Shown here piece by piece: positions 45,601 through 59,300 of a stretch of 64,000 nt of DNA. Every line of letters starts with the position of its first letter. Position 1 is the stretch's first letter. A program made the position numbers and the translations under genes. A model generated the notes under the pieces. That model did not search any database. It was given only the letters and a program-made list of their open reading frames with translations, and was not told the origin of the DNA. This DNA comes from Tigriopus japonicus. Its lineage: Eukaryota > Arthropoda > Copepoda > Harpacticoida > Harpacticidae. The stretch covers positions 1,618,329 through 1,682,328 of the forward strand of contig CM021319.1 in NCBI GenBank assembly GCA_010645155.1, read 5' to 3'.

Positions 45601-48164
45601 GGGGGATTATTTCCAAATTTATGCCGCCATATTTTGGCGAGCTGGTGCTTCTCCCTGCACTTGGGCTATAAATTGTCATTTGGGAGATCCCAAGCTTTTT
45701 TCAGTTCCGAAAAGCTCCCTTCAACGAGGCAATTAGCCAACTTTTCTCCGAGGTTCGAGTGAATGAAGCTGTCAGCCGTGAAAATGGCTGAACTATTCTG
45801 CGTGTTTGGCTAAGCTTTCCACTCCCTGCCTGTCCTGGAAGATCCGGCGAAAAACCAATCGCTTTTTTGCATGAGGAGCACCTCTTTTCTGTTTCGATGA
45901 TGAGTCGACAACTAACTCCCTCTTCCTTTCGTTCTCCATGTATTCTTGTGGGTATATGTTCCCCTTTTTCCTCTGCGGCAAATCTGGCACTCCAAAAAAT
46001 GAGTAGGGAGCTCATTTGTAACTGACAGGTCAATCCAAGCCAGACAGGGAACGCTAATGGAACGGAAACATTTCATGAAACCATCTTCAATACTTGAGAT
46101 TTTTTTTCCCGTGGCGACCGTCACGGTACGACATCCAGGGTGCAAGTCTTCCCCAACCCAGTCAACAACCCACAATCCACTTACCAACCAATTTAGAAGT
46201 AGCTCAGGGTAGAGAAAGGAAACAATAAAGCCGGCAAAAAACCCAATGTGATGAGTTGATGACATCCTGGACCTGGATTTGATTGAATCCGCTCTATCTT
46301 AATGAGATAGGTTTTTTACTACCAAAGAGCTCTACACACCCTCTCCATCCCAAAGTTCAAGATCTGGATTCCAACCCTACTACACTAAGGAGGAATAACT
46401 TTTTTCTCACTTCACCCCGGGGAGGAATGATCAGCTTTATATCTTTGGAAGTCCATAAGCGGATTGTGAGGGGTTTTCTTTGCGCTCAAAGATTTCGCCC
46501 AACTTCCCAAGGATCTGGAGCTCACTCACCCCTCTGCTTCGCTTGAAAGATCACTCATAATGAGGTGTCCATGGTTTATTAGTCATCCCTATTTTCACGC
46601 CTTGATCCAATTTCCTTATTTCTTTAGCTCCTTTCTTGCCCTGTCAGTTCCTTGAAGAGATTCTTGATCAGATAATAATATCGAGCAGTACACTAGTAGC
46701 ACTTCCACTTACTTCCCCTCCCTTCCTCCGTTATTTCGTTCATACACTCCGAATTAGGGATGTAGCGGGGTCAGACAGGTTTCGATCAAATCCAAAACGA
46801 GTCAACGCCAAATGGCGCATCATTTTCAGTGAAAGAAAAAGTCCCTTTACAAACACCAAAAATACACTTTTCTGATATTTTTTTGGTTTTAGATGTAAAA
46901 CTACTCTCAGTCGCGTATTCGGAACATCCCTACGTCAACTTATCCTCATTGTCAATGCCGACAGAGTGACGAATCCAGAATTGACCAACAAGTCTTACCT
47001 AGAAGAGGAGAAGTAAATAATTGCTTTGGAACACTTCAATGTCTATAGAGCTCAATTTATCATATGAAATGTGTCAGATATTCATCAGAAAAAATAGGAA
47101 AGGGGAGAACCAGAGCCTTAATGGGAAATTGTATCCCTAGCGGTGGGAAATGTCACGTTAGTCCCTTGGCAAGCTCGAAAAACAGGTGTGAATGCACTTA
47201 CGTGAAGGGAACGGGTAATTTCAAAGGGTTGTGGAAGCCTGTCGTTTGATAAAGAAAGAGCTCATTTTACGATAATACCTCTCATAATTCAAGGTGTCAT
47301 TCCATCTTTTCAATCATTTACCATGGGGGTGGATGTGGTAACTTATACCTAGCCAAAATAAAACCACTTATCTCTTTTATCAGGGCTCCCTTTACTGTTT
47401 TTGTTTTTCACTTTCTGATCCCGCAATCAATCGTGTTATTTCCAATCCAATAAGAAAACATATTTTATGCATCACGGGTCATGACAGACGACCATAATTT
47501 TGGATAACCAACAGCGTTTTGTAGACCTTCATCAGCCAACGTCTTTTCTGCAAAAAACACATTACTGGTAGTTTTCCAAAGTAACTCGTTTGGTAACCGT
47601 CAATAATAAACTTCTGACCAAATTTGTCTGAATTCGATTTTGAGATGATTCATGAAAAGGTTCTTTCTTGACGACATAGCTTTTTCGTGGGCTTTTGGCA
47701 AGCCCTATTGCAAATTTTTATGCCCCTTGGACACGTGCCAAATTCTCAATATTGAACGAGTCCAGCTCATTTTTTTCGAAATCAAGAGAAGAAGACCATC
47801 TGACATGAACAAATTCCAATGCATCTCGGTATGGGACCCCTTGATTTCAAAAGGGTTGAAAGAAAAACGAGATGGATATTACTGATTGTTCCAAAAACGA
47901 GCTTCACTCAAGCTCTCTTATAATAGGAACACTTCATCTTATTGCTCTCTTGTCTCGACAAAACACGGCCATGGTGATCTAGGCGTGATAATCTTGGATA
48001 GAGTGAAGGTGTCTGACAATCCACATAATGACTGCATCCCAGAATGTTGGTTATAAATCAAAGCCTTTCTTTCCTGCGGTTGTGGTATTCCACTCATTGT
48101 GTTCCCATCACAACAGATCTTGTTGCTTTATATTTTTCTCTCAGTGAATGAAGAGCCACAAACA
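39674..48164. other. Long non-coding stretch upstream of the Ig/FN3 gene
   Basis: No exon is supported on either strand; open frames are short and without domain signatures. Just above 39673 the minus strand is CT-rich, fitting a 5' UTR. Apart from a GA-rich microsatellite at 44164-44192, recognisable repeats are absent. The stretch may be intergenic or a large 5' intron. Confidence 0.45.
44164..44192 (+). repeat. GA / GAAA microsatellite
   Basis: A short GA run grades into AAAG tetramers. Confidence 0.9.
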
Positions 48165-48346
48165 AATTCAATTTTCACCCCCTTCGTGCACAAGTTCTGA
48201 TCTTTGTTTGAGAGGCCNNNNNNNNNNNNNNNNNNNNNNNNNNNNNNNNNNNNNNNNNNNNNNNNNNNNNNNNNNNNNNNNNNNNNNNNNNNNAATTCAA
48301 TTTTCACCCCCTTCTTGCACGAGTTCCGATCTTTGTTTGAGAGGCC
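48165..48346. repeat. Short direct duplication around an assembly gap
   Basis: Bases 48165-48217 and 48294-48346 are near-identical (ATTTTCACCCCCTTC and TGATCTTTGTTTGAGAGGCC-like) and flank N at 48218-48293. This is the same pattern as the gap at 35712, so an unmerged overlap rather than a biological repeat is likely. Confidence 0.88.
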
Positions 48347-49411
48347 GAGCCAGAATTTCTATTGATTCTCTGCCTTCTTGTCCAAAGATCAGACCAATCG
48401 CTCTCTTCTGTCTTCGTGTGGTTGATGGTAGAAACTACACCAAATCGCGCTCTTTTGGCTGCTTTCATGAGTCTTTCGATGGTCCGGTGGTTGTTCTTAT
48501 GAAGTCCTCTAAAGTTTTGGTAATCTATGTACACTCAATGGAGATTTCATCATCTGATCTCCAACACGAAACTGGCCTCTTGTGTACTGCGTCCAAAATG
48601 CAGCAATACATTTTCAATTCCGTCCGAGAGTGACACAAAGGGAAAACTTTTTGGTGGTGCATCGAACGTCGTTCACGTTATTTCGTTCGTTTTTCAACCT
48701 TCCCCCAGATGCGATCGATATGAGATTCGAATGGATACTGTGACTTTGTGTGTTTTGATGGCGTACAAAAAAGATTTGTTCAAGTAATGCCGAGGGTTTG
48801 TATGACTGGGTGTTTGCTTTGGCGATATTTTATAGTCCATTTGAACAGAAAATTAGGAATCGCTTTACCCTCTAAAATTGCGGTGTTCGTCTCTGTATGT
48901 TTGTTTGATTGTGGCCATGACCATTCCAAGTATGAAGGCTCGATTGGGCTTTGAGGGTCCCATTATTGGCTCAATTCGTGCGTCGGTCACGACTTCTCAT
49001 GCCTCTAATATGATGAGTAAATTCAACCTCAACGCCTGATTTGGTCATGTTCAGTTCCCTGCCATAATATTCCTCGCGTTTTTCTTTTTGTTTTTATTGT
49101 CTCGAATTCAAGTGATGGAAGGAGGAATAAATTGAAGCCGAATTTGGATCTCTGGGTATTTTTGTATCGTCGTCTCATTTACATAGAGATCACCTTGGCG
49201 TGTGCTTTGGCCACCACGACCAATCACCCTTTTTCATCTACTCCATCTTTCTCTTTCTCTTTCTTTCTCTCCCCTCTTTCAAAGATGAGTTGCTCTATGT
49301 GGCCACGAAAGTGTTCTGGAAATGGCATTTGTGGGTCATCTTCCTCATTACTGGATCAATGCAAATTGTACGAAGTCCGAGTAGTCTTCACTAATTCATC
49401 GCATGCTTCCT

Positions 49412-49441
49412 CCATCATCATCACCACCACCACCACCACCA
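49412..49441 (+). repeat. CAT/CAC trinucleotide microsatellite
   Basis: Consecutive CAT units pass into CAC units. Confidence 0.9.
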
Positions 49442-50345
49442 ATGTTGTCATGTTGTTTTTCTTGCCATCCTTCCGAAACAGGCATAAGGAATTCCAATTT
49501 CCCCCAAATGGCCCTGCTTTTAAGGTCGTTGACGGGTGCGACGAGCAAGTTCTTGTGGCAATCCATCACAGAATCGCCAATCTAGCTCGTCATTCAATTT
49601 CAGTGATTTCCTATCCTTGCCCCAAATATGAGAGGGAATCTCAGTCCCTGCTGCCAACTAACTCTGTAGTACATGTTTGTAGTGTCTGTTCCCTCATCTC
49701 GTTCTTCTACCTTCTACACTGCAGTTCATGCCGAGAGCCGAAAAATATGAGAAACTCGGTCCAACTACATAGCTTTGGAAATATGGGTTTCGGCAATTGC
49801 ACAAGTACTTGCGTGGGTGCATGGATACAAATATGGGTCACTCAATGGCGAAGCAATGAAGAAGCCTTCTTCAAGCCCAACGATGATCCACCACCACCAC
49901 CACAGCTTCATCAACAACTCGCATAATAGCTCGATTGAGAGAGCGAGAGAACGAATGAATCTGGAGGAGGGCCTCAAGAATCGTCAATCTGAGACGCATT
50001 GCCAACTGCACTACTAAGTGAATTGAGAAGCAGATCAGACCCAAGACGCACTTGGGTCTCAAGTTACTACAGTACTGGGACCGGGCCAAAATTTGTTCTT
50101 ACCACGTCCTGGTCAACGTATCGTGGATAGTTTAAATACAGGAATCTGGCATGAATCGACGTTTGCGGTTAGGCTTTAGAACAGGTGAGAAACAGATGAT
50201 TTCTCTTCAGGTAAAGTGTTGAAATTTTTAATGAGGAACTGTTCGGCCTGAAGAAGGGGAAAACGAAGGCACGTTAAATCTGAAGTCGTTTATCATTTCA
50301 AGCTTCAAAGGGTTGCGAACATGGAGCAACGTCGTTCCTTTCTTG

Positions 50346-50374
50346 TCGTCGTCATCGTCATCATCATCATCATC
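50346..50374 (+). repeat. TCG/TCA trinucleotide microsatellite
   Basis: GTC and TCA-type triplets repeat without interruption; the minus strand would encode a poly-Asp run, which explains a spurious acidic open frame there. Confidence 0.9.
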
Positions 50375-53300
50375 GGAAAAAGTGCAAGATTTCTTGAAAA
50401 TTGATTTACTTGAACGGCGATCGATGGAAATCGAAGCACTAAATGGATGGATGGCGTTTGGTGCTTTACAGTAGGAACTATGTTTTTGCTCAATAATCAC
50501 GATGACGATAATCATCTTTGATTGGATGTGGGAATATTTGCTTCGGTAGCTAATGAAGCCTCCAAGCGAAGATTCCACTACTCAGCACTCAACGAGCAAT
50601 GGTTGGCACCAAAGGCTTGGCATTAATCCCGTTGTTGTTCATGACGATGATGATAATGGTTGTTTGTTAATTTCACACATTACCAATCTTTACCGGGGGA
50701 AAAGAGCACGCAAACCTCCGTGTTTATCACTTTCCAATGAGCTTCTAACCATGGCTTCCTTTGGAAAAACTCTTAGTTGGATTCCGCTTAATGGTATTCA
50801 TTCATTGGATGCTGGGACGAGAATTTTTTTCTTCATTTGCCACAACTGAAACTGGTTTGAAACTTCTAGTCAACCAGAGCATGAATAAGAGATACTTCTT
50901 TATAGTGTTCAGCCACCGAATTATGTTGAAACCGCAAAGAATATAATTAACAATATCATAGTCAAACTTATAGGAAAGGGTGTGTCAAAGTTAACGAGAT
51001 TCGGTTCAATATATTGCACGCATGACGATTGCAAACAAAAATGAGAAAATAAGTTTTTAGACCAGTTGTATGGAAATGGCAAATATGTTTGCCACAAAGC
51101 TCTAACATAACTCATAGCAATGGTTGACTTAACTGTTTCAAATTCAGGAGAGATTTTGCGAATTTAAAATGAGCAGCTATTCAAAACCAGCAAAATAATT
51201 TTTAATACTGACGGGGACCCACTCGTAAAGCCAGTGTTTGCAGGTCTCAGCCATGGAAATCGCAAAACATTTTTCTTCAAAAATTTCCCTAAACAAATAA
51301 TGAAAAAAATCGTGTTTGACTCCTCATAGTGGAATAAGTTTTATTTCGTATCTTACACATTTTGCGATATTTTAAAGCGTCATAAAAAACATGTCTTTTC
51401 GAAGTATTTTTAGAGGGTCAGCAAATCAGATTGCAAGAATGTGGTGGTTTCGGTTGAAACTAATACCCATAAAGATCCTGTCCAAACATCTCTATCGCTA
51501 AAATAAATTTTAGGTTCAGATTTTTCTGAACATACATAGTCAAGTTACCGTACCATCTCAAGAAGAGTTTGGATAAAGCTTCAATCTTGTTTTTTTTTTC
51601 AATTTCGTGCGACAAAAGAAGCCTCCGAGGTAACCTAGTCGTCCGTCCATGCTCCAATAATTCGGTTCACTCGTTTATGATGACTGGGAAATAAAAAAAG
51701 AAGGCCCGAGTTTCCGAACTCACTTTTATGGCTTTGCAATTCAGAATCAATTTGCAATCGCAGATTCCGATCGCTCGTTGTCAAATGGATTCAGTCAGGA
51801 GGAAGGCTAAGAAGAGCCCGAAAGGGATCGTAGATACATGGATGTGAATGGAATTTAGAGCCACCAAAGCAGGAACCAACAAAAAGCGGGTAGTGCAGGC
51901 TATAATCGGATCGCTGTGATTTATCTCTCACAACAACAGTTCTGACATGGAGAATAATGATGATGAAGGGTGTGGTTTCTGATCAAGGTACCAACAACTT
52001 GTTCATATATGTTCCCTTAAGCTGTGGTTGGGAATCAAACTCAATCAGACACTCACTTACGTCTGGTTTTTGTTCAATACAATTGAGGGTGGTTTGACGA
52101 TCTCTTTATGGTTCCTTCCCAAAACCCGGACAACCATCTATCTATCTATCCTCCTTCATCTTCTCCAGCCACAAAATCACCGGTGCCTCTCTTGCGGGGT
52201 TATCATCAGTAACAAAGCCATTGGTTTGATTCATCTGCCCAAGAGAAGTTAACCAACCTTGCTCAGTAATGATGATGACAAGTTTTCTTGTGTTGCCATT
52301 CATTCATTACCGGCGTTATGATTATCATTACTCCACATTTACCCCCATTCCCCCTTTGAATCTTCCACCTGCGATATCGATTCAAGAGGGTGGTGGGATT
52401 TGAATAAAATTGAAGGGTTCTGCCCCGAAACTCTGGAGATTTTTCCAACCAACAAGGCTTGAGGGGAGAGAGAAATACCGCAAGGTTTTCGGACCAATTC
52501 CGATATGAAAGATTTGTCAAGGAACATTACACAGTCAAATGTGTTTGTTTTGATTCGTCTTGGATGTGCTCGTGAATCTCGATTCTCAATTCTGAAACCC
52601 CCACCCTAAAGAACCAAAGAACAGCCGCTACGAGCCAACAATGACGGCCTAAGGAGGAAAGTTCCTTTATTGTGGCAGGAATTCTGCAACTTTGAATATT
52701 TCTTTAACGTAAGAAGTTAACGAAAAAATTGATATTTTTGAAATAAAAGTCTTAGTAATAAGACATGTGTCCTTTTAGATAAAGAAAATGTCAGAATAAT
52801 GCATTCAATTTAAGACGGAACACGTGGGTAGAGCGATTTTCGTTCACCGGAAAAGTTGTATTGTTTAAAACATGTGTTTAAGGATGCCAAGCTAAATTTT
52901 AGTTTTTTAAGCAACTGAATACTGATTGCCAGGGAGAAGTTTATAAGTGTAGGCACAATGCAAGTTGGACTTTCGACTAGGTATGCGATATGCCTTTTTG
53001 TCACGGTCGCCATATTCGAGAAGGAGCAAAAACCAACGCATTTCATTTTAATTAAAAAATCAAAAGGACTCTCTAACTTGGAGTGATTAGATATGACAGT
53101 GTTAGAAAATGAAACGTCAGTGCTTTATGGCCTGAGTATCGGTTTGTAAACCATTGGAAGTCCTTTTTTGGACAGTGAAAGGGTTAATTGACACACGCAC
53201 ACCTTTGAATGTGGCAATCCTTTTGAACAGAGCCTTCCAAACTCGCTTTGCTTCCCATGGAGTACACTTTGATTCGAGTGACAGACAACCACCTCAAAAA

Positions 53301-56300
53301 CATTACATTTACTACTTGTTTCGAAACGGATGGCTATTTAATTGAAGGGAATTTAAGAGGAAAATATGATTGAAGGACTTTCCGTTGGCTTCAGAAATTC
53401 CTGGATCAAACCAAGAAACAGAAAAAATGCTTCTCAACCCTCCTGTCTATTAATGTTGAACCACAAGATAGATATCCGTAAGGACTGGCCCACCACACCG
53501 AAATAAGGGATAAGTTCCTTGTTTTGGTTTCCTCTCAGCCGAAAATCTTGCTTTATACCATTTCGGATGTCGTTTTACATTCGAAACGAGTTCGGATCAG
53601 TTCAGTTCTTATACGGTTGAAATTTTCGGTTTCGGTTCAAGACTCTTTCGATTCAGCCCTAATGGAATACTTGCTATAATGATCCCGGGCATGGCAGGTA
53701 GTCTCAAGAAGGAGGGTGAACCACATCATATGTACTACTATGTCCTCATACATGTTAAACTCAAGTCATGCCATTAAATGTAAATAACCATTTCGATGAC
53801 TGATGATATTTGGTGAGCAACAAGACTAATTATTGGAACCATTTATTTCCCTGCGAGTCATTTCAGGGAGAATCACTCCCTCCCGAAAACAACTTGGCCC
53901 TTTGAATGGAATTGCAAGTAGTAACAACTAAGCAAGATCCGAGGATACAAGAGACCCACGAAGTCAAAGTGCATTTTTTTCGCTCTTGAAGCTCTGATCC
54001 AGAAAACTTGTCGTAAGAACCATCTGCGATGACGTCTTGAGAAGATGTGGTGGGTTCATTGAAGCGCGAGATATGGAGTCACTTCAATGAGAATGAGTGG
54101 ACTTTGGACTTCCTTCACTCTTATGACAGCCTGACACGGAATGAGTCTTGAAAGCTTTTTCAAGATGTGAAGTAGATCATGACCAAATTCACAATCCTCG
54201 CTGGTTTTTCTTCCAATGAACAACGTGCGTGAGTTTCGTTTTAGCACACGGACAACTTGACGAGAATCGCCAGATCTCTAGTCAAGTCAAAATCCCATTA
54301 TGGCCAGCAACTGATCCTCGAGTGAGAGATTACCGCTCAATCGAATGTGACAAGAATACTCACGGACATCAAGATATTAAAAGTGCACCACCAGGTCACC
54401 TGCCCAACGTATTTGAGTCTGCCAATTCGACATCGCAAACCGTGCCAGAAATCGGCTATCTGATTATCGGCTTTATTTGAGTCGAGCATTCTTCATACGG
54501 CACATGATTTACCTCGGTTTTATTCATGCGAGACCAACTCTGGCCTTCACTTCAGGAAAATGGAACATGAACAGAGAGAGGGAAGTCTATTTTTCGTTTT
54601 CTTTCGAAAGAGGTATAAGTCGCCCATGTTCCATCCCCAAAATGGAGAAAACCCTGATGGGAAATGGATGACGATCCCGAGGCATAGGATTACAAAACGC
54701 ACTTAAGACAACAAACAGTTGGCCGACCACCACCACCACCAATACCAACTTTAAACAAAGTCAGTCGTTGGTTGCCTCAACAAGCAAAGCCAAAGGTGGC
54801 TTGCCGTCCACTTGGGGATTGGCAATTAATCATGGCTCTTCTTGAGCCCTGTTGTGGTCAGATGAATGATTCTCGAAATTTTCCGGCAAGACCAGAATCG
54901 TGGGAAATGGCAAGTCAATATTGATATTTGCGTCCCCAATAATCACACACAACCAACGAATGATCTTAAGAGCCTCGCGTGGTTCTTCTATTTCGAGAGG
55001 TTCTCAGTCATTTTTTCCGTGAGCCAAAAATAGCTTACAAACATGCAGTATTATGCAGTCGACCTAATTACTCTTTCCACGAGATAATGAGTGTGCCAAG
55101 TTTCATAGTCGCTCCTCCAATCCAACACGCCCCCTTAAAGTGCACTATCCCATTGGACAGATTATTCCAGGGGAATAATGGACCCAATCTCAGGTAGATA
55201 GTAGTAAGTCAAAATATGCTATCCACGTTCAACATTTCCAGTCTGACCGAGGATCGAAAAGCCTCCGAGCATCGACGAGGACCTAGTTAATCCCCAATTC
55301 CATTTACAGTTTATTGCACTTCCAATGAGAAGAACAACCTGTTTACTCGTCGACTGGTCTCTGTTCTACTGTACGTTGGTTGGTACGAAGCAGCCACAAG
55401 TGTGGTGTGCGTATGCAGGATAACTAATCTATACGGAATAATACGGGGACTCGGGAGGCCCTTTACCAATTAAAGCTATCGCTCCATTTTGTCACATTCA
55501 CTTTGAAGAGACGACCTGTCTGACAAAAGATGAGCTTGAAGAACTCTCCACAGAGAAGTGGATCGAGGTTTTTGAATAGATCTTCGAGAGTACTAGTAGA
55601 ATGCAATCTTAAAATGACGCTTCTCTCATTGGAAGATTTCAGACATTTTTTGTCCGGTTGATGGAAGCTGTTGTTGCTTTTATAGCAGAGCCAAGGTGAT
55701 AAAAGTGAGAGATGAATGGAAGAGGCCACATTGAACATCAAATTGAAAAGTCCACACAATCACATAGTGATGACCTTGACACCATCCACATATGGAAGAG
55801 CCGACCAATTGGGTATCAGGTAAATTAGGGATGGATTTGAAATCCGCTTCCAAATCCGATATTGAGCAATGACAATTGCTGAATTAACCATGTTGCCACG
55901 GTCGATTATCTACGATAAATTACTTTGAATTGGTTGCGGCTAATACAGCCAACTCATAATTTAGTGAACCCGCTGACTACAACCAAAATGACTTCATCAG
56001 CAAAAACTTGCAATCCCTCTCTAGTCAATTAAAACACAACCAAACCATAGGTCGAGCTTAAAAAGCATTAACGTTGAGGCTTATCAAGAACTAGAGAAAT
56101 GTTTTGAATACAAACACTTTTAAATGTGTCACTATGAAAAATACCTTGTTGAACTCTTGCTTTTTTCCTCCAGATCATTTCTTGTTTTCAATACATCTTA
56201 CTCTGAAAAACTACTTTTCTTTGACTATCCGAATATTTTCAAATTTCAAATATCCGTTGTACGTATTTTTGGTTCAGAAATCAAAATCCTATTCTTGGCT

Positions 56301-59300
56301 CTATCACTACTTACCCATATACTCGTCTAAATGCAAATGTGACGTTTTCACTGGAATTCTTTGAATCTTCATCAATAGGAATTGGTGGTGTTGGAGTAGC
56401 ATATAAAAAATCCAATGGTGGTAATAAATGGCAAAGCTTCTTTTGAAAAAATAGAGAGATTACTCAATCTCCAGGTTCAAAGGAGTCTCTTCTGGGAATT
56501 CGAAATTAATCTTCAAACTTAATAGGAATTTTATATCCTCGTTTAAAATGGACTTTGCCGTGTTTGATGAGCGAAAGGAAGGGGGGAGAAGACCTTCCAG
56601 GGGGTTGTGAGTAACTTTGAGCCAAGCCCTCATTTGCATCTCAGACCATTCTCCCAAGGGGAGCCTCCAAATGAGTCAAATAATTCTTTATCCATCGTCC
56701 ACCGTCTCTTAGCAGGGTAGTTTTTCCTTCTTTTTTTCCTCCAAGTGTCGAATGGGATGAAATTCGTAATTGGGATGAGAATGAGAATTTATGGCAAAGC
56801 TCACCAAACAACGTATCCAATTAGACAGACTCTCTCATGACGAAGAAGCCAGTCTAATTCCAAACATAACCAAATTCAATCCAGCCTCTAAATCATGGCC
56901 TTCTGGAGCCAACTGACTGACAACCCCCTGTTATTTGGGATATATTCAATCTCTCGCAGGTCTACGACGTACACTAGTAATGGTCCATTTGTCCAAAGGG
57001 AACGTAGAACAAAGCAAGACCCCTTGAAATAAGGTTGGTCAAAAGGAAGAAGAAGAAGGGAGAGAATATAAAGAAAACAAAAGAGGGGAAATGAGGGAGG
57101 GATAGGGGGATTGTTCTACATACACACGCATCATAGGTCGTGAGGTTCTGCCAGACCAAGAACGGAAAGAAACACATCAGAGGCCCAAGTTTTATGTCAG
57201 TGAGTAAATGTGCAGATTCATGCCAAGCTCTCTCAATGACCATTCATAATTCATGTTTCATGGCCAATTTGACAAACTTGTCATGAACGAGTTGTTGGTT
57301 GGATTCGTAGCGTTTGAAGGTGGGAGGAAATCAGGCCAAAAATTGTATGGGATTCACCCTCCAGCTAAAAGGAACTCACCCTCAAAATGATCATCGCCAT
57401 AAATGAATTATGACTCATAAATTACAGCCATGAAATAATGCTACCAAGGCAAACTCTAGTCTGACCGTCTCTAGAGCTTCTTCTTTTTCTTGCGCGATTG
57501 TTCAACTTCTGCTCGCGAATGATAAGGACCCGCAACCCAGGTTCGACCTCATTATTTAATGGACGTTGAGATGCATCATAAATCCACCCTGTCAGTAGGT
57601 TTATGTGCAATTAATTAGAGCTAATGACCCGTCAACCCCCTTTGCATTGCAACCAAGGTGCATTCATCGTACTGTACTGTCTGCATGTGGGTGAATGTTG
57701 CATGTTGCAATCTAGGCGAGGCCTCTTCATCAGTCGAAGAAGCGAAAAATGATGAGCCACGAGGAGTCTCGAAAATGGCGTGAGTTTCATTCACAACCAC
57801 CATCTCCTCCCTGAGGGTCGTCGTCATTTTCTGGTTTGGTTTTAGCCATCGTAAATCAAGGTGCGTGAGGGTTGATATGCAACGTGCCAAAGGTTTTGGC
57901 ACGACATGGAACAAAAAGAATGGTCCGGGGAACTGTTTAGCAAGTGTTGACAGGCGATGTTGCTATTTTTTGGACTAAGCCTCAGAGAAGGGACAAAATC
58001 ACGAAAAGTCTGCTTTTCTGGAAGCTGTACATGACGTCGAATGATTGGGGATGAGTGCAAGTACATATCGTTCCTTGTTGAGTTTTTTTATAAAAGAAAA
58101 TTAACTTTTGAAAGGGTGAAAGGGCAAGGGTTGTTAAACTTAACGAAATTGAAAATACATGTGCATGTTGGTTACGCAGAACATGTGTATTCTTTTGGGA
58201 TATTGTTACTTACGTTTTATATTTCGGATACAATCATTAGAGAGAACAAGTGTATTTCTGATTCAATATTGGTAATAAGCTGTGTTACTTCTTCTTTTCT
58301 AGTTCGTGGACGAGAATATCAAACACTGAATTAGTCACGAGATTGAATGGATTCAAGCAGGATGAATGACAAGCTCAAAATTGAAAAAGTCAACATATCC
58401 TCTCCCTGTCATGTTAGGAATGGTTTCGTCATTCGTCGTCATCAAATTCCTTTCGATTCTTGGATCTCTGCCAATCTTTGGAAAGGCAACTGAGTCTATT
58501 CCTCTCATTGAAATAATAACTTTAAAAAGGACAATCGTAAGATGAGCCACTAAATCGGGTCAGCAGGTCAACCTGCTGTGTCAAAGTCAACGTTGAAAAG
58601 TCGAGCTTGCCTGATGATTGACGTTCCTATGAAACAATTTGTGACTCATTCGCTTGCCTTGAACGCGTACATTGGGTGGGAAAAAAACTCTCAAAATCCT
58701 TGACGAGTATGAATTCGGAACTCAAGACTAAGAAGCTCATCTATCTTTGGATCGGGGCGCAAATTTGCAGTGGTGAAAAATTAAGTCAGTAACTCGATCT
58801 TTCAAAAGCCTCGAAGCAACCCGTCGAGTAATTTGAGAGACCTTTTGTGCCGGGTTCAGGTCTCTGGGCAATGGGCAATGAACATCGTTGTGACTCGCTG
58901 CATAATCCCCAAAGTTGAGGACAAAAAGGGTCGCGATATTACTCAACACCCGGCAAAAAAGTTTGGAAACACTTGAACTTTCCTCCTCCAACGCTTATTT
59001 ATCCCGAGGTTCGGTCAAAAACCGGTAGAGGTCAAATGTAAATGCGTCGTCCATCCAAAGTAAGGAAGATTTAGGGATTGTTTGCCCTCTTCCCTTTGCC
59101 CAAAGATGCTTGTCCTTTCAACTAGGTGAAGGTGAAACAACTGCATTTCCGAGGAGCTAAATCGATGAGGTGACGACATTCCTCCCAGTGAATGAACACT
59201 TGCGAATTGGGCCCAGTCCACTTGGATCATTCGCGTGCTAAAAAATGGCTTTCTACGCGGATCCAGGATTTACGAATCTGCAAAGTGCACGTCACATTGA

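Noticed and set aside
49132..49926. 264-codon open frame on the plus strand
   Set aside because: It includes microsatellite-encoded poly-Thr and poly-Pro and shows no domain, plausible signal or splice context. It is most likely chance openness in repeat-poor DNA.
50228..50578. Minus-strand frame with a poly-Asp run
   Set aside because: The acidic run is the translation of a trinucleotide microsatellite (50346-50374); the rest has no family pattern.
57621..57914. 97-codon minus-strand frame
   Set aside because: No domain-like pattern, splice context or neighbouring exon to support it.
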